A DNA stretch of 10,473 nt from Candidatus Puniceispirillum sp. (GTDB lineage: Bacteria > Pseudomonadota > Alphaproteobacteria > Puniceispirillales > Puniceispirillaceae), in the NCBI GenBank assembly GCA_016778825.1, contig JADHOU010000030.1, positions 1 through 10,473 on the forward strand, written 5' to 3'. Positions 1 through 6,043 of this stretch are shown in pieces. The position numbers were made by a program, and so were the translations under genes. Every line of letters starts with the position of its first letter. The stretch's first letter is position 1. The notes beneath the pieces are model-generated. The model was not told the origin of the DNA. It searched no databases and was given only the letters and a program-made list of their open reading frames with translations.

Positions 1-518
1 TAGCCGCCGGATTGATGCTGGTATTTTTGCGGCCATTTAAACTTGGCGACTGGATTGAAACGGCTGGCATGTCAGGCATTGTTCGCGAAATCGGACTTTT
101 CACCACAGTGATCGACACGTTTGACAAGGTTTATATCAGTGTTCCCAATTCGTCGATTTGGTCATCCAATATCGTCAATCATTCACGTTATCAAACACGG
201 CGTCTCGATCTTGATATTGGCATTGCCTATGAAAGCAATCTGGATGATGCCGAAGCGGCCTTGATGAGCCTTGCAACAGATCCGCGTATTCTGCCCGATC
301 CAGAACCGCGCTTTCTGGTTGTCAGCTATGCAGATTCGGCGATCATTGTGCGGCTTCGTGTGCATGCCACCTATGATGATTTCTTTGATCTTGGCTATGA
401 TCTACATCGCCAGCTAAAAGGCGCAATGGCGGCGCATAATGTTTCAATTCCTTATCCGCAACGCGTGATCCGTTATGCCGGCGACGATGAGGCTGATGGA
501 TCTGTTGGCGGGGCATGA
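1..518 (+). CDS. MscS-family mechanosensitive ion channel, C-terminal part (5' end outside window)
   Basis: Small-conductance mechanosensitive channels sit in the inner membrane and release solutes on hypo-osmotic shock. The reading frame is already open at base 3 and continues upstream of the window, so the TTG/ATG codons near base 12 are internal. What remains starts with the end of the pore helix and the family signature LRPFKLGDWIE. The beta domain follows (GMSGIVREIGLFTTVIDTFD and the VPNSSIWSSNIVNHSR segment), and then the alpha/beta C-terminal cytoplasmic domain ending SIPYPQRVIRY plus a short acidic tail. The pore-lining helix itself is mostly missing, so channel subtype cannot be judged. 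The stop overlaps the start of the next gene by ATGA, which indicates translational coupling. Confidence 0.9.
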   Translation, partial: AAGLMLVFLRPFKLGDWIETAGMSGIVREIGLFTTVIDTFDKVYISVPNSSIWSSNIVNHSRYQTRRLDLDIGIAYESNLDDAEAALMSLATDPRILPDPEPRFLVVSYADSAIIVRLRVHATYDDFFDLGYDLHRQLKGAMAAHNVSIPYPQRVIRYAGDDEADGSVGGA

Positions 519-1207
519 CAAGCAAGTCAAAGCCCAGCCACATCACTCGTGAGTCCCTGCAAAGCTGGCGCGTTGCCACGCTGGCGCGCGAACGTGATGG
601 CACCAATACGACCATTGCAAGCGAAGACCAACTTCTTGAATCACGGCGCGCCATGATCCCCGATGATACCGATTGCCGCGATTTATGGGTGTTTGGCTAT
701 GGAAGCCTTATTTACAACCCGATCATCGCTCATGAACAGCGTCTTATTGCCCGAATTCACGGCTATCGCCGGCGGTTCTGTCTTTGGACGCAGATTGGTC
801 GCGGCTCGCCAGAATGTCCGGGGCTTGTGCTGTCGCTTGATCGTGGTGGATCATGTGTTGGCGTTGGCTTCAAGTTACAGCCCGATACTGCGATTGCCGA
901 ACTTGATCTGTTATGGCGCCGCGAAATGATGACGCTTGCCTATAATGCACGCTGGCTACGACTTCATACCGACGATGGAATCAAGCGCGGGCTTGCCTTT
1001 GTGGCCAATCCGCAGCGTCCGGCATATGCGCCGTCAATGCCGTTTGAAGATCTGGTTACAACAGTGGCAACGGCAATCGGGTTTAACGGCCCTTGCCATG
1101 ATTACCTGTTTGACACGGTTGCAGGCATGAAGGATTGCGGTATTCGCGACCATTCGATGGAAAAACTGGCAGATGCCGTGTCACAGAGGCTTGCATCGGC
1201 TGAATAA
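515..1207 (+). CDS. chaC: Glutathione-specific gamma-glutamylcyclotransferase (ChaC family)
   Basis: ChaC enzymes cleave glutathione in the cytoplasm to 5-oxoproline and Cys-Gly. The 230-residue product is about the length of E. coli ChaC. The substrate-binding signature FGYGSLIYNP lies at residues 60-69, after an N-terminal helical region like that of the E. coli protein. The motif LLWRREM around residues 132-138 contains Glu137, the likely catalytic acid by family comparison. The start at 515 overlaps the channel stop (ATGA). The run GGCGGGG just upstream is a weak ribosome site, so coupling to the upstream gene probably drives its translation. The pairing with an osmotic channel suggests a stress-response role, but that is inference. 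The family assignment is strong; substrate specificity for glutathione is taken from the family. Confidence 0.9.
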   Translation: MTSKSKPSHITRESLQSWRVATLARERDGTNTTIASEDQLLESRRAMIPDDTDCRDLWVFGYGSLIYNPIIAHEQRLIARIHGYRRRFCLWTQIGRGSPECPGLVLSLDRGGSCVGVGFKLQPDTAIAELDLLWRREMMTLAYNARWLRLHTDDGIKRGLAFVANPQRPAYAPSMPFEDLVTTVATAIGFNGPCHDYLFDTVAGMKDCGIRDHSMEKLADAVSQRLASAE

Positions 1208-1239
1208 TTTGGGTAGTTACTGTTTTCCTGTTGGAAAAT

Positions 1240-1325
1240 GCGGCTGTGGCGGAATGGTAGACGCGGCGGATTCAAAATCCGCTTCTGGTGACAGAGTGGG
1301 GGTTCAAGTCCCTTCAGCCGTACCA
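1240..1325 (+). tRNA. tRNA-Leu, anticodon CAA
   Basis: A class II tRNA folds here. The acceptor stem pairs GCGGCTG (1240-1246) with CAGCCGT (1315-1321), with a G-U closing pair, followed by discriminator A and an encoded CCA (1323-1325). The anticodon stem GCGGA/TCCGC encloses the loop TTCAAAA, giving anticodon CAA, which reads UUG leucine codons. The long variable arm (TCTG/CAGA with loop GTGA) is typical of leucine tRNAs. The T loop is TTCAAGT, with two G-U pairs in its stem. The D loop carries GGTAGACGC as in other bacterial tRNA-Leu. It lies 32 bases after chaC and may be cotranscribed. No duplicated 3' end suggestive of an integration site was seen nearby. Confidence 0.96.
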
Positions 1326-1406
1326 ACAAGGATTATTTTTGGGACATTGATATTTGCGTCTGCTGCAGAAGGCGAACACGCCCCAAGGTCTTATTTATGG
1401 TGACCG

Positions 1407-1985
1407 ATGCCAGTTTGGCGATTTTTAAAGCAACAATATGATTTCCTAATTCGTGCCGCTGCGACCAAATTAGCGGTGCGCGCAATGTATGTATTTGCCA
1501 TTCTAGAATCGATCATTATTCCTGTTCCGGTTGATCCATTGCTTGTTGCGGCGGTGCTGGCACGCCCTGCCCGTTGGCGGCAATTGGCCATTGGCTGTAC
1601 AATCGCATCGGTTATTGGCGGGGTTGGCGGCTGGGTGATTGGCCGTTTTTTCAGCCTTCATATTCACGATTGGCTGGCTGTTCTGCCGGCCAAGCTTGCC
1701 GCGCCGGCCGCCTTTGCCGCAGTTGAAACCGGCTTTGCCGAATTTGGCATTTTTCTGGTGTTTCTTGGCGCTTTTTCACCGCTTCCTTACAAGGTTATTG
1801 CGGTTAGCGCCGGTCTTGGCGGTTTTGCTCTTGTGCCATTTGTTCTAACTTCGATTATTGGCCGTGGTTTGCGATTTGCAATTATCGCTGCTATTGCAAG
1901 ACATAATGGAAACCCTAAAATAGTGATCATGCTGGTGACGGCCCTTGTCTGTTTATTTGCCGTTGCAATAGGGATGACGCGATGA
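1407..1985 (+). CDS. YqaA-family inner-membrane protein (DedA-like/VTT domain)
   Basis: A 192-residue hydrophobic protein with about four to five membrane segments. It matches the YqaA branch of the DedA/SNARE-associated (VTT) superfamily, whose members are proposed lipid or small-molecule transporters; the exact substrate is unknown. Visible family landmarks are ESIIIPVPVDPLL (about residues 34-46), the glycine-rich TIASVIGGVGGWVIGRFF, the re-entrant-type FSPLPYKVIAVSAG, and IIGRGLRF near the end. The start at 1407 is preceded by GGTGA four bases upstream. Its stop overlaps the dsbB start by ATGA. A YqaA gene beside dsbB is, as far as I recall, a recurring arrangement in alphaproteobacteria. 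Confidence 0.85.
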   Translation: MPVWRFLKQQYDFLIRAAATKLAVRAMYVFAILESIIIPVPVDPLLVAAVLARPARWRQLAIGCTIASVIGGVGGWVIGRFFSLHIHDWLAVLPAKLAAPAAFAAVETGFAEFGIFLVFLGAFSPLPYKVIAVSAGLGGFALVPFVLTSIIGRGLRFAIIAAIARHNGNPKIVIMLVTALVCLFAVAIGMTR

Positions 1986-2467
1986 ACAAACCTATCATTC
2001 CCCTGATTGGCTATCAGCTTGGCCTGATGATCGCTGGCGGCATTTCCACAGGCTTGCTTGGCGGCGCTTTATTATTTCAATATGTTGGCGGTCTGGCACC
2101 GTGTAGCCTTTGTATCTGGCAACGTTGGCCGCATCTGGCGGTAATGATTCTGGCCTTTATCGGGCTTCGCGGCATTATGCCCCGCCTGATGCTACAGCTT
2201 ATCCTTATCAGCGGCGTGATCAGTGCGGCGCTTGGCGGTTATCATGCTGGCATTGAGTGGGGATTCTGGGCCGGACCAAGCGGCTGTACGGCCAATCTTT
2301 CGCTTGATGGTGACATTTCGGCAATGACGCAGCTGCTTCTTGAAACCCCGCTGGTGCGGTGCGACGATGTGGCATGGTCGCTTTTCGGCCTATCAATGGC
2401 AGGATGGAATGCGCTGATCAGTCTTGACATTATTGCCGCGGCACTTATCTCGTTAAGACGTATTTGA
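1982..2467 (+). CDS. dsbB: Disulfide bond formation protein DsbB
   Basis: DsbB is an inner-membrane oxidase that re-oxidises the periplasmic thiol oxidase DsbA and passes the electrons to ubiquinone. The 161-residue protein has four predicted membrane helices. The first redox pair is PCSLC (Cys41 and Cys44), followed by WQRWPH, where an arginine near the quinone site is expected. The second periplasmic loop holds the other pair, Cys102 (SGCTAN) and Cys127 (VRCDDVAW). All four essential cysteines are therefore present. It begins inside the yqaA stop (ATGA) and is followed after 34 bases by coq7, which makes the ubiquinone that DsbB needs. No dsbA is visible in the window. Confidence 0.93.
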   Translation: MNKPIIPLIGYQLGLMIAGGISTGLLGGALLFQYVGGLAPCSLCIWQRWPHLAVMILAFIGLRGIMPRLMLQLILISGVISAALGGYHAGIEWGFWAGPSGCTANLSLDGDISAMTQLLLETPLVRCDDVAWSLFGLSMAGWNALISLDIIAAALISLRRI

Positions 2468-2501
2468 CTCAATTCTGTTTCTGTCCGGCAAAGGCTTTTT
2501 C

Positions 2502-3035
2502 ATGACAACGGCAAAAACCACAACAAACCGGCAAGACATCGAACGCTATATCCGTGTTGACCATGCTGGTGAACGCGCCGCCCAGCAAATTTATCGTGGG
2601 CAGCTGGTGGTGCTAGACAAACATCCGATGGGCGAAGAAATCCGCCATATGATGGCGCAAGAAGTCGAACATCTGGAAACCTTTGACACGCTGATCAATG
2701 AACGCCAGGTTCGGCCATCCCTGCTCGACCCGCTTTGGGGCGTTGCTGGATTTGCGCTTGGCGTGGTGACCGCAGCAATGGGGCCAAAGGCGGCAATGGC
2801 CTGCACGATTGCGGTCGAAGAGGTGATTGGCGAACATTACCAGAAACAGGCTGAAAACCTGGGTGAAGATGAAGCTGAATTAAAAACGAAAATTGAACGG
2901 TTTCGTGATGAAGAACTGGAACATCGCGATATTGCTGTTGATTACAAAGGGCGCGAAGCACGGCATTATAAATTGCTTCATGATGTCATCCAGACCGGAT
3001 GCCGCACCGCCATTAAAATTGCCGAAAAAATCTAG
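2502..3035 (+). CDS. coq7: Coq7-type diiron demethoxyubiquinone hydroxylase
   Basis: Coq7 hydroxylates demethoxyubiquinol in the next-to-last step of ubiquinone synthesis and is a peripheral membrane protein. The 177-residue product is close to the usual length. All ligands of a ferritin-like diiron centre are visible: Glu24 (HAGERAA), Glu54 and His57 (EVEH), Glu106 (AVEEVIGEHY), and Glu138 and His141 (EELEH). The stretch FRDEELEHRDIAVD and the C-terminal IQTGCRTAIKIAEKI are family hallmarks. An AAGG-like ribosome site precedes the ATG. It is most likely cotranscribed with yqaA-dsbB and is convergent with the HNH gene. Confidence 0.95.
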   Translation: MTTAKTTTNRQDIERYIRVDHAGERAAQQIYRGQLVVLDKHPMGEEIRHMMAQEVEHLETFDTLINERQVRPSLLDPLWGVAGFALGVVTAAMGPKAAMACTIAVEEVIGEHYQKQAENLGEDEAELKTKIERFRDEELEHRDIAVDYKGREARHYKLLHDVIQTGCRTAIKIAEKI

Positions 3036-3095
3036 CCAGTGAAAATCTAACCAGCCTTGCCCGCAATAACATTTTTTGGCTGTTAAAGGGCTAGA
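3031..3095. terminator. Possible bidirectional 3' structure between coq7 and the HNH gene
   Basis: Two nested inverted repeats lie between the convergent genes. The outer one is TCTAGCC (3031-3037) with GGCTAGA (3089-3095). The inner one is TAACCAGCC (3047-3055) with GGCTGTTA (3078-3085), with one bulged base. A T6 run (3072-3077) sits inside the inner loop rather than after the stem, so this is not a standard intrinsic terminator. It could stabilise both 3' ends. Low confidence. Confidence 0.25.
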
Positions 3096-3659
3096 TTATT
3101 CATCACTTTGCAATTCGCTATCCCAATAAAGATAGTCACGCCATGACTCATGAAGATAATTTGGTGGAAAAGCGCGGCCATTTTCCTGTAATTGCCAAAC
3201 ATTCGGCGCTGCCGGTTTTGACAAGGGATGCATATTGCACTGGCTAGGCAGCAAATTGCCCTTACGCAAATTGCATGAACTGCAGGCCGCAACCACATTT
3301 GCCCAATTGGTTCGCCCGCCTTTCGAGCGCGGCACGACATGATCAAAGGTTAAATCAGCCGCCGAAAAGCTCATGCCGCAATATTGGCAGGAAAAGCGGT
3401 CACGCAGAAAAACGTTAAAACGGGTAAAGGCAGGGTTGCGTTTTTGCGGCACATATTCCTTTAGCGCAATAACCGATGGCAGGCTCATTTCCATGCTTGG
3501 TGACGAGATTTTTTGGTCATATTCCGAAATGATGGTCACACGGTTAAGACAAACAGCCTTGATCGAGTCCTGCCACGACCACAAGGATAGCGGAAAATAA
3601 TTCAACGGCCGAAAATCTGCATTCAAAACCAAAGCTGGTGAGAAACTGCCTGCATTCAT
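3096..3659 (-). CDS. HNH endonuclease-family protein
   Basis: A 187-residue protein with a zinc-supported HNH fold in its second half. It shows the first knuckle CQYC (Cys91, Cys94), the catalytic-type Asp106-His107 in TFDHVVPRSKGG, Asn121 in NWANVVAAC, and the second knuckle CSSCN (Cys126, Cys129, Asn130). The N-terminal part (VLNADFRPLNYFPLSLWSWQDSIKAV) is the conserved domain found in the stand-alone HNH proteins of many proteobacteria, whose cellular role is unknown to me. No methyltransferase or toxin partner is adjacent, so a restriction role is not supported. The start at 3659 has an excellent AGGGAG site six bases upstream. Another ATG at 3663 opens a different frame. The leader contains a palindrome described separately. 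Confidence 0.9.
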   Translation of the reverse strand: MNAGSFSPALVLNADFRPLNYFPLSLWSWQDSIKAVCLNRVTIISEYDQKISSPSMEMSLPSVIALKEYVPQKRNPAFTRFNVFLRDRFSCQYCGMSFSAADLTFDHVVPRSKGGRTNWANVVAACSSCNLRKGNLLPSQCNMHPLSKPAAPNVWQLQENGRAFPPNYLHESWRDYLYWDSELQSDE

Positions 3660-3676
3660 TCATGTCTCCCTGTCTA

Positions 3677-3691
3677 AAGACAAATTGTCTT
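3677..3691. promoter_or_regulatory. Perfect 7-1-7 palindrome in the leader of the HNH gene
   Basis: AAGACAA, one base, TTGTCTT. It ends 17 bases upstream of the HNH start codon and just before the ribosome site (AGGGAG, 3666-3671). Upstream on the - strand is a TTGTCA that could be a -35 element (3714-3719), with a GATAAG-like -10 at 19 bases spacing, which would put the palindrome at the transcript start. It may be a DNA operator or an RNA hairpin (AAGAC/GTCTT). No regulator is assigned. Confidence 0.4.
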
Positions 3692-3841
3692 ATCGAAGTT
3701 TTTCCATGACGCCTGACAAAGCAAAACATGCCAGCGATTGAAAAACAACCCTCTGGAATCAAGATATGGACAGGAATACTCAAATAGCCACTAAATATTG
3801 GCGATCAAAATCACAAAGACCGTCAAAATCAGACGCTTGGC

Positions 3842-4492
3842 TTAAGCTGGTAGATATTTCGCCAGAAATGCAATTGTGGCGGATAGGCCATCGGGATCAA
3901 TGCCGTGACCAAGCCCGTCACAAGCCACGGTTTCAACCATAATTGACCGGCTTTGCATCACATCATATGACGCCCTTTGCAGCGCAAAAGGCACAACTTG
4001 ATCATCGGTACCATGAACCAACAGAACCGGTGGATAATTCACGCCATCAGCAAGATCATCATGCCGCAAAAGCGCGCCAGAAAAACTGACAATGGCTGCT
4101 GGGGGTACGGCATGGCGTAACCCGCAATGAAGACTCATCATGCCGCCTTGGGAAAATCCGGCCAATGCCAATGCTGATGCTGGCAATTTCAATGCGGCAA
4201 GCGCCGCCGTTATCGCCGCTTCAATGACCGGTGCTGCGGCAACCGGTCCATTCACCCGATCATCAATATCAAACCATTCGCGCCCTGCGGGATTCATCTT
4301 GCAAGGCGCTGGCCCATTTGGCACGAAAAAGGCCGCGCCCGGAAACCGAACCGAAATCGGGTAGGCCAGATCGGCAAGATCATTGCCATCAGCGCCCCAA
4401 CCATGAAGCAGAATAATCAGGCTGCTAGCTTGGCCGCCGCGTGCAGGCGGAATAAATGGTCCGGATAGATCACCAAAACTGCGCATTTCCAT
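3842..4492 (-). CDS. Phospholipase/carboxylesterase-family serine hydrolase (alpha/beta fold)
   Basis: A 216-residue alpha/beta hydrolase of the family that includes bacterial carboxylesterases and acyl-protein thioesterases; it probably hydrolyses an ester or thioester in the cytoplasm, natural substrate unknown. With the start used here, the oxyanion region LLHGWGADGND is at about residues 28-38, the nucleophile is Ser114 in GFSQGG, the acid is probably Asp164 in HGTDDQVVP, and the base is His196 in DGLGHGID, so the catalytic triad is intact. I chose the ATG at 4492 because GGGGGA lies six bases upstream; the frame is open to a TTG at 4519 without a ribosome site. After the stop the frame reads on for 16 hydrophobic codons. 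It is separated from the HNH gene by 182 bases with no obvious terminator. Confidence 0.88.
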   Translation of the reverse strand: MEMRSFGDLSGPFIPPARGGQASSLIILLHGWGADGNDLADLAYPISVRFPGAAFFVPNGPAPCKMNPAGREWFDIDDRVNGPVAAAPVIEAAITAALAALKLPASALALAGFSQGGMMSLHCGLRHAVPPAAIVSFSGALLRHDDLADGVNYPPVLLVHGTDDQVVPFALQRASYDVMQSRSIMVETVACDGLGHGIDPDGLSATIAFLAKYLPA

Positions 4493-4738
4493 AAACTTTC
4501 CCCCGTGAAGCGGCGTCAAAATCTTTTTTCGCCTTATAGTCTGTCAATTGTTACCAGCAAACCGGCCTTTGCCAGAATGCTTATCTGATTGCCTGCCCGA
4601 TTGATGACAAGAGTGGCTGGCAAATTAATCCTCAAAATCATCAAGCTGCATTTCGCCAATTTTGCCGCCCCTATCATCATTGACGAAATTGTTGCAAAGC
4701 GATAGGTCTGGATTAAGACGAACAGCAGGATCACTGCC
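4493..4738. other. Divergent intergenic region between the hydrolase and gluQ
   Basis: No gene could be supported here. For the - strand hydrolase there is a perfect TTGACA -35 (4547-4542), but the matching -10 (GATTTT at 18 bases) is poor. A TATAAG on the same strand (4538-4533) is an alternative -10. For gluQ on the + strand, TTGACG (4680-4685) is a possible -35 without a good -10, and CAGGA nine bases upstream of its ATG is the ribosome site. Short open frames on the - strand cross this gap, but none has a credible start or a recognisable sequence. Confidence 0.4.
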
Positions 4739-5704
4739 ATGGATTGCCCCGTGATTACTCGATTTGCGCCAAGCCCAACAGGGCCTTTACATCTTGGCCA
4801 TGCTTATGCGGCAAAGGTGGCGCATGATCTGGCATCGCAATCGGGCGGCAAAATGATCCTTCGCATTGACGATATCGACCATACGCGGTGCCGCGACATC
4901 TATACGGCGCAGATTTTCAATGATTTGGACTGGCTGGGGCTGAATTGGTATGGCAGTGCCAGTGACGTGCAATCAAACCGCAATGCACCGCATCAATCAC
5001 AGCGGATGCCAGCCTATCAAGCGGCGCTAAAAACGCTTCAGGATAAGGAGCTTGTCTATCCTTGCTATCTTAGTCGCCGCGAATTGAACGAGCTATTATC
5101 AGCGCCACATGCACCCCCTGCATCACAAATTGATCGCGCCACCCCAGCCGCAGCCCCGGCTTCGGTGATTGCCAACACCGATCAATTATTAAGCCAAAAA
5201 GAACGGGCGCGCCGTCATGCCGCCGGTCAAGGCGCGGCGTGGCGTCTTCGCATGGATGCCGCCATTGATATGGCCTTCGGTAAGAATGATGGGAGTGAGA
5301 ATGGTAATGATGGCGAAACCCTATCTTGGTTTGACCATCTGACTGGCCGGCAAATTGCTAATCCGGCACAATTTGGTGATGTGGTGATTGCCCGCGCCGA
5401 TATTGCCGTGTCATATCATTTGTCAGTGGTGATTGATGACGCACTTGATGGGGTTACGCTTGTCACCCGCGGCAATGATCTTGCCGCTTCAACCCATCTT
5501 CACCGGCTCTTACAGGCGCTTTTTGCACTTTCAGTTCCCGATTATTGTCATCATGCGCTTGTTCTTGATCAGGCTGGCAAGCGGCTCGCCAAGCGCGATT
5601 CTGTACATAGCCTTGAAATGATACGGCAAATTCATGTTGATCCGTCATCAATATTTGCCAAAATGCCGCCAATGCCGGCGATAAATTTACATTGCAACGC
5701 CTAA
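4739..5704 (+). CDS. gluQ: Glutamyl-Q tRNA(Asp) synthetase
   Basis: This truncated relative of glutamyl-tRNA synthetase activates glutamate and attaches it to queuosine in the anticodon of tRNA-Asp; it lacks the anticodon-binding domain. The start TRFAPSPTGPLHLGHA carries the HIGH motif as HLGH (residues 18-21). It continues with LRIDDIDHTR, the acceptor-end domain, VVIDDALDGVTLVTRGNDL, and the KMSKS equivalent KRLAKRD (281-287). At 321 residues it is somewhat longer than is usual. The extra length lies in an alanine/proline-rich segment (about 121-165) and a low-complexity GKNDGSENGNDGE insert (181-193). Only Cys109 remains of the zinc-binding cysteines of the E. coli enzyme. The ATG at 4739 leaves only two residues before the expected TRFAPSPTG, so the start is secure. 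Confidence 0.93.
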   Translation: MDCPVITRFAPSPTGPLHLGHAYAAKVAHDLASQSGGKMILRIDDIDHTRCRDIYTAQIFNDLDWLGLNWYGSASDVQSNRNAPHQSQRMPAYQAALKTLQDKELVYPCYLSRRELNELLSAPHAPPASQIDRATPAAAPASVIANTDQLLSQKERARRHAAGQGAAWRLRMDAAIDMAFGKNDGSENGNDGETLSWFDHLTGRQIANPAQFGDVVIARADIAVSYHLSVVIDDALDGVTLVTRGNDLAASTHLHRLLQALFALSVPDYCHHALVLDQAGKRLAKRDSVHSLEMIRQIHVDPSSIFAKMPPMPAINLHCNA

Positions 5705-5706
5705 TA

Positions 5707-5737
5707 GGCGCTATGTCATGGGCATTTGCATATCGCC
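5707..5737 (+). terminator. Stem-loop just after the gluQ stop
   Basis: GGCGCTATG (5707-5715) and CATATCGCC (5729-5737) form a nine-base stem with one mismatch and a 13-base loop, three bases after gluQ. The T-rich stretch comes only 14 bases later (TATTTTTAT), so it is a poor intrinsic terminator. It may protect the 3' end of the message. Confidence 0.3.
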
Positions 5738-5782
5738 ATAAAGCATTATCTATTTTTATAACATTTAAATTAGTCAGTGGGG

Positions 5783-5813
5783 TTGACTTAAATAATTATT
5801 AATTCCATATACT
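5783..5813 (+). promoter_or_regulatory. Sigma70-type promoter in front of the putative small RNA
   Basis: TTGACT (5783-5788) is followed after 19 bases by TATACT (5808-5813); the overlapping CCATAT gives a 16-base spacing closer to the alphaproteobacterial CTATAT form. The surroundings are very AT-rich. Transcription would begin near 5820. The spacing is not ideal, so this is a candidate only. Confidence 0.45.
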
Positions 5814-5819
5814 GCATTG

Positions 5820-5886
5820 CACCAAATGAAAGTTTGTGTGTTTCCTCCCTAGACTCGGTCGTGAGCGTGCTCACGACCTTTTTTTT
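5820..5886 (+). ncRNA. Putative small regulatory RNA with anti-Shine-Dalgarno motif
   Basis: Between a promoter-like sequence and a strong intrinsic terminator lies a segment of about 67 bases with no reading frame of note. Its 5' part is unstructured and contains TTTCCTCCCT (5841-5850), whose CCTCCC core is complementary to ribosome-binding sites. Its 3' part is the terminator hairpin with a U tail. This is the layout of trans-acting small RNAs; CU-rich motifs of this kind are known in alphaproteobacterial small RNAs that block translation starts. The alternative is that the hairpin simply ends gluQ transcription about 150 bases after its stop. I do not recognise a named family. Confidence 0.4.
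5857..5886 (+). terminator. Strong intrinsic terminator (+ strand)
   Basis: GGTCGTGAGC (5857-5866) and GCTCACGACC (5869-5878) are a perfect ten-base inverted repeat. The practical fold is a nine-base-pair stem with loop CGTG, followed directly by eight T residues (5879-5886). On the opposite strand no T run follows the stem, so it works in the + direction only. Confidence 0.93.
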
Positions 5887-6043
5887 GGCTTGTATCTTCA
5901 TAAAATCTAATTTGAAAATTGATTGCTTCCAATATGTACATAATAAAAGAGGCTGTTTTAAATTGCTGCACCGCAACAAAGCTGAATCTATGGCCATTTC
6001 GCCGTAGCACCTAATCTGCTAAAACATGAAAACAAAATAAAGA
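5887..6043. other. AT-rich gap downstream of the MFS gene
   Basis: No gene is supported. For the - strand MFS message two weak hairpins can be drawn. One is an eight-base inverted repeat CCTAATCT/AGATTAGG (6010-6017 and 6041-6048) that includes the MFS stop codon. The other is TTGCTGC/GCAACAA (5963-5979), which on the - strand is followed by only TTTAAAA. Either may act as a weak terminator. Confidence 0.35.

Noticed and set aside
1240..1325. tRNA-Leu as an integration site for a mobile element.
   Set aside because: No integrase and no second copy of the tRNA 3' end is visible in the window.
1102..1403. Reading frames on both strands across the tRNA (products with CGCGGMVDAADSKSASG and MLVRLKGLEPPLCHQK).
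   Set aside because: These are the well-known false proteins produced by translating a tRNA-Leu gene; the tRNA fold explains the sequence.
3096..4492. HNH gene plus neighbouring hydrolase as a defence or toxin module.
   Set aside because: The HNH protein is of the common chromosomal stand-alone type, the hydrolase is a housekeeping-type esterase, the genes are 182 bases apart, and no methyltransferase, antitoxin or mobility gene is near.
4534..4790. Short - strand open frames between the hydrolase and gluQ, one ending GGKIGEMQLDDFED and one with a hydrophobic start.
   Set aside because: The first has no start codon after its upstream stop and runs into gluQ; the second has no ribosome site and no family resemblance. 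Probably chance frames in promoter DNA.
5788..5997. A 69-codon - strand frame through the gluQ/MFS gap.
   Set aside because: It reads through the intrinsic terminator and A-rich DNA, with lysine-rich low-quality translation and no ribosome site.
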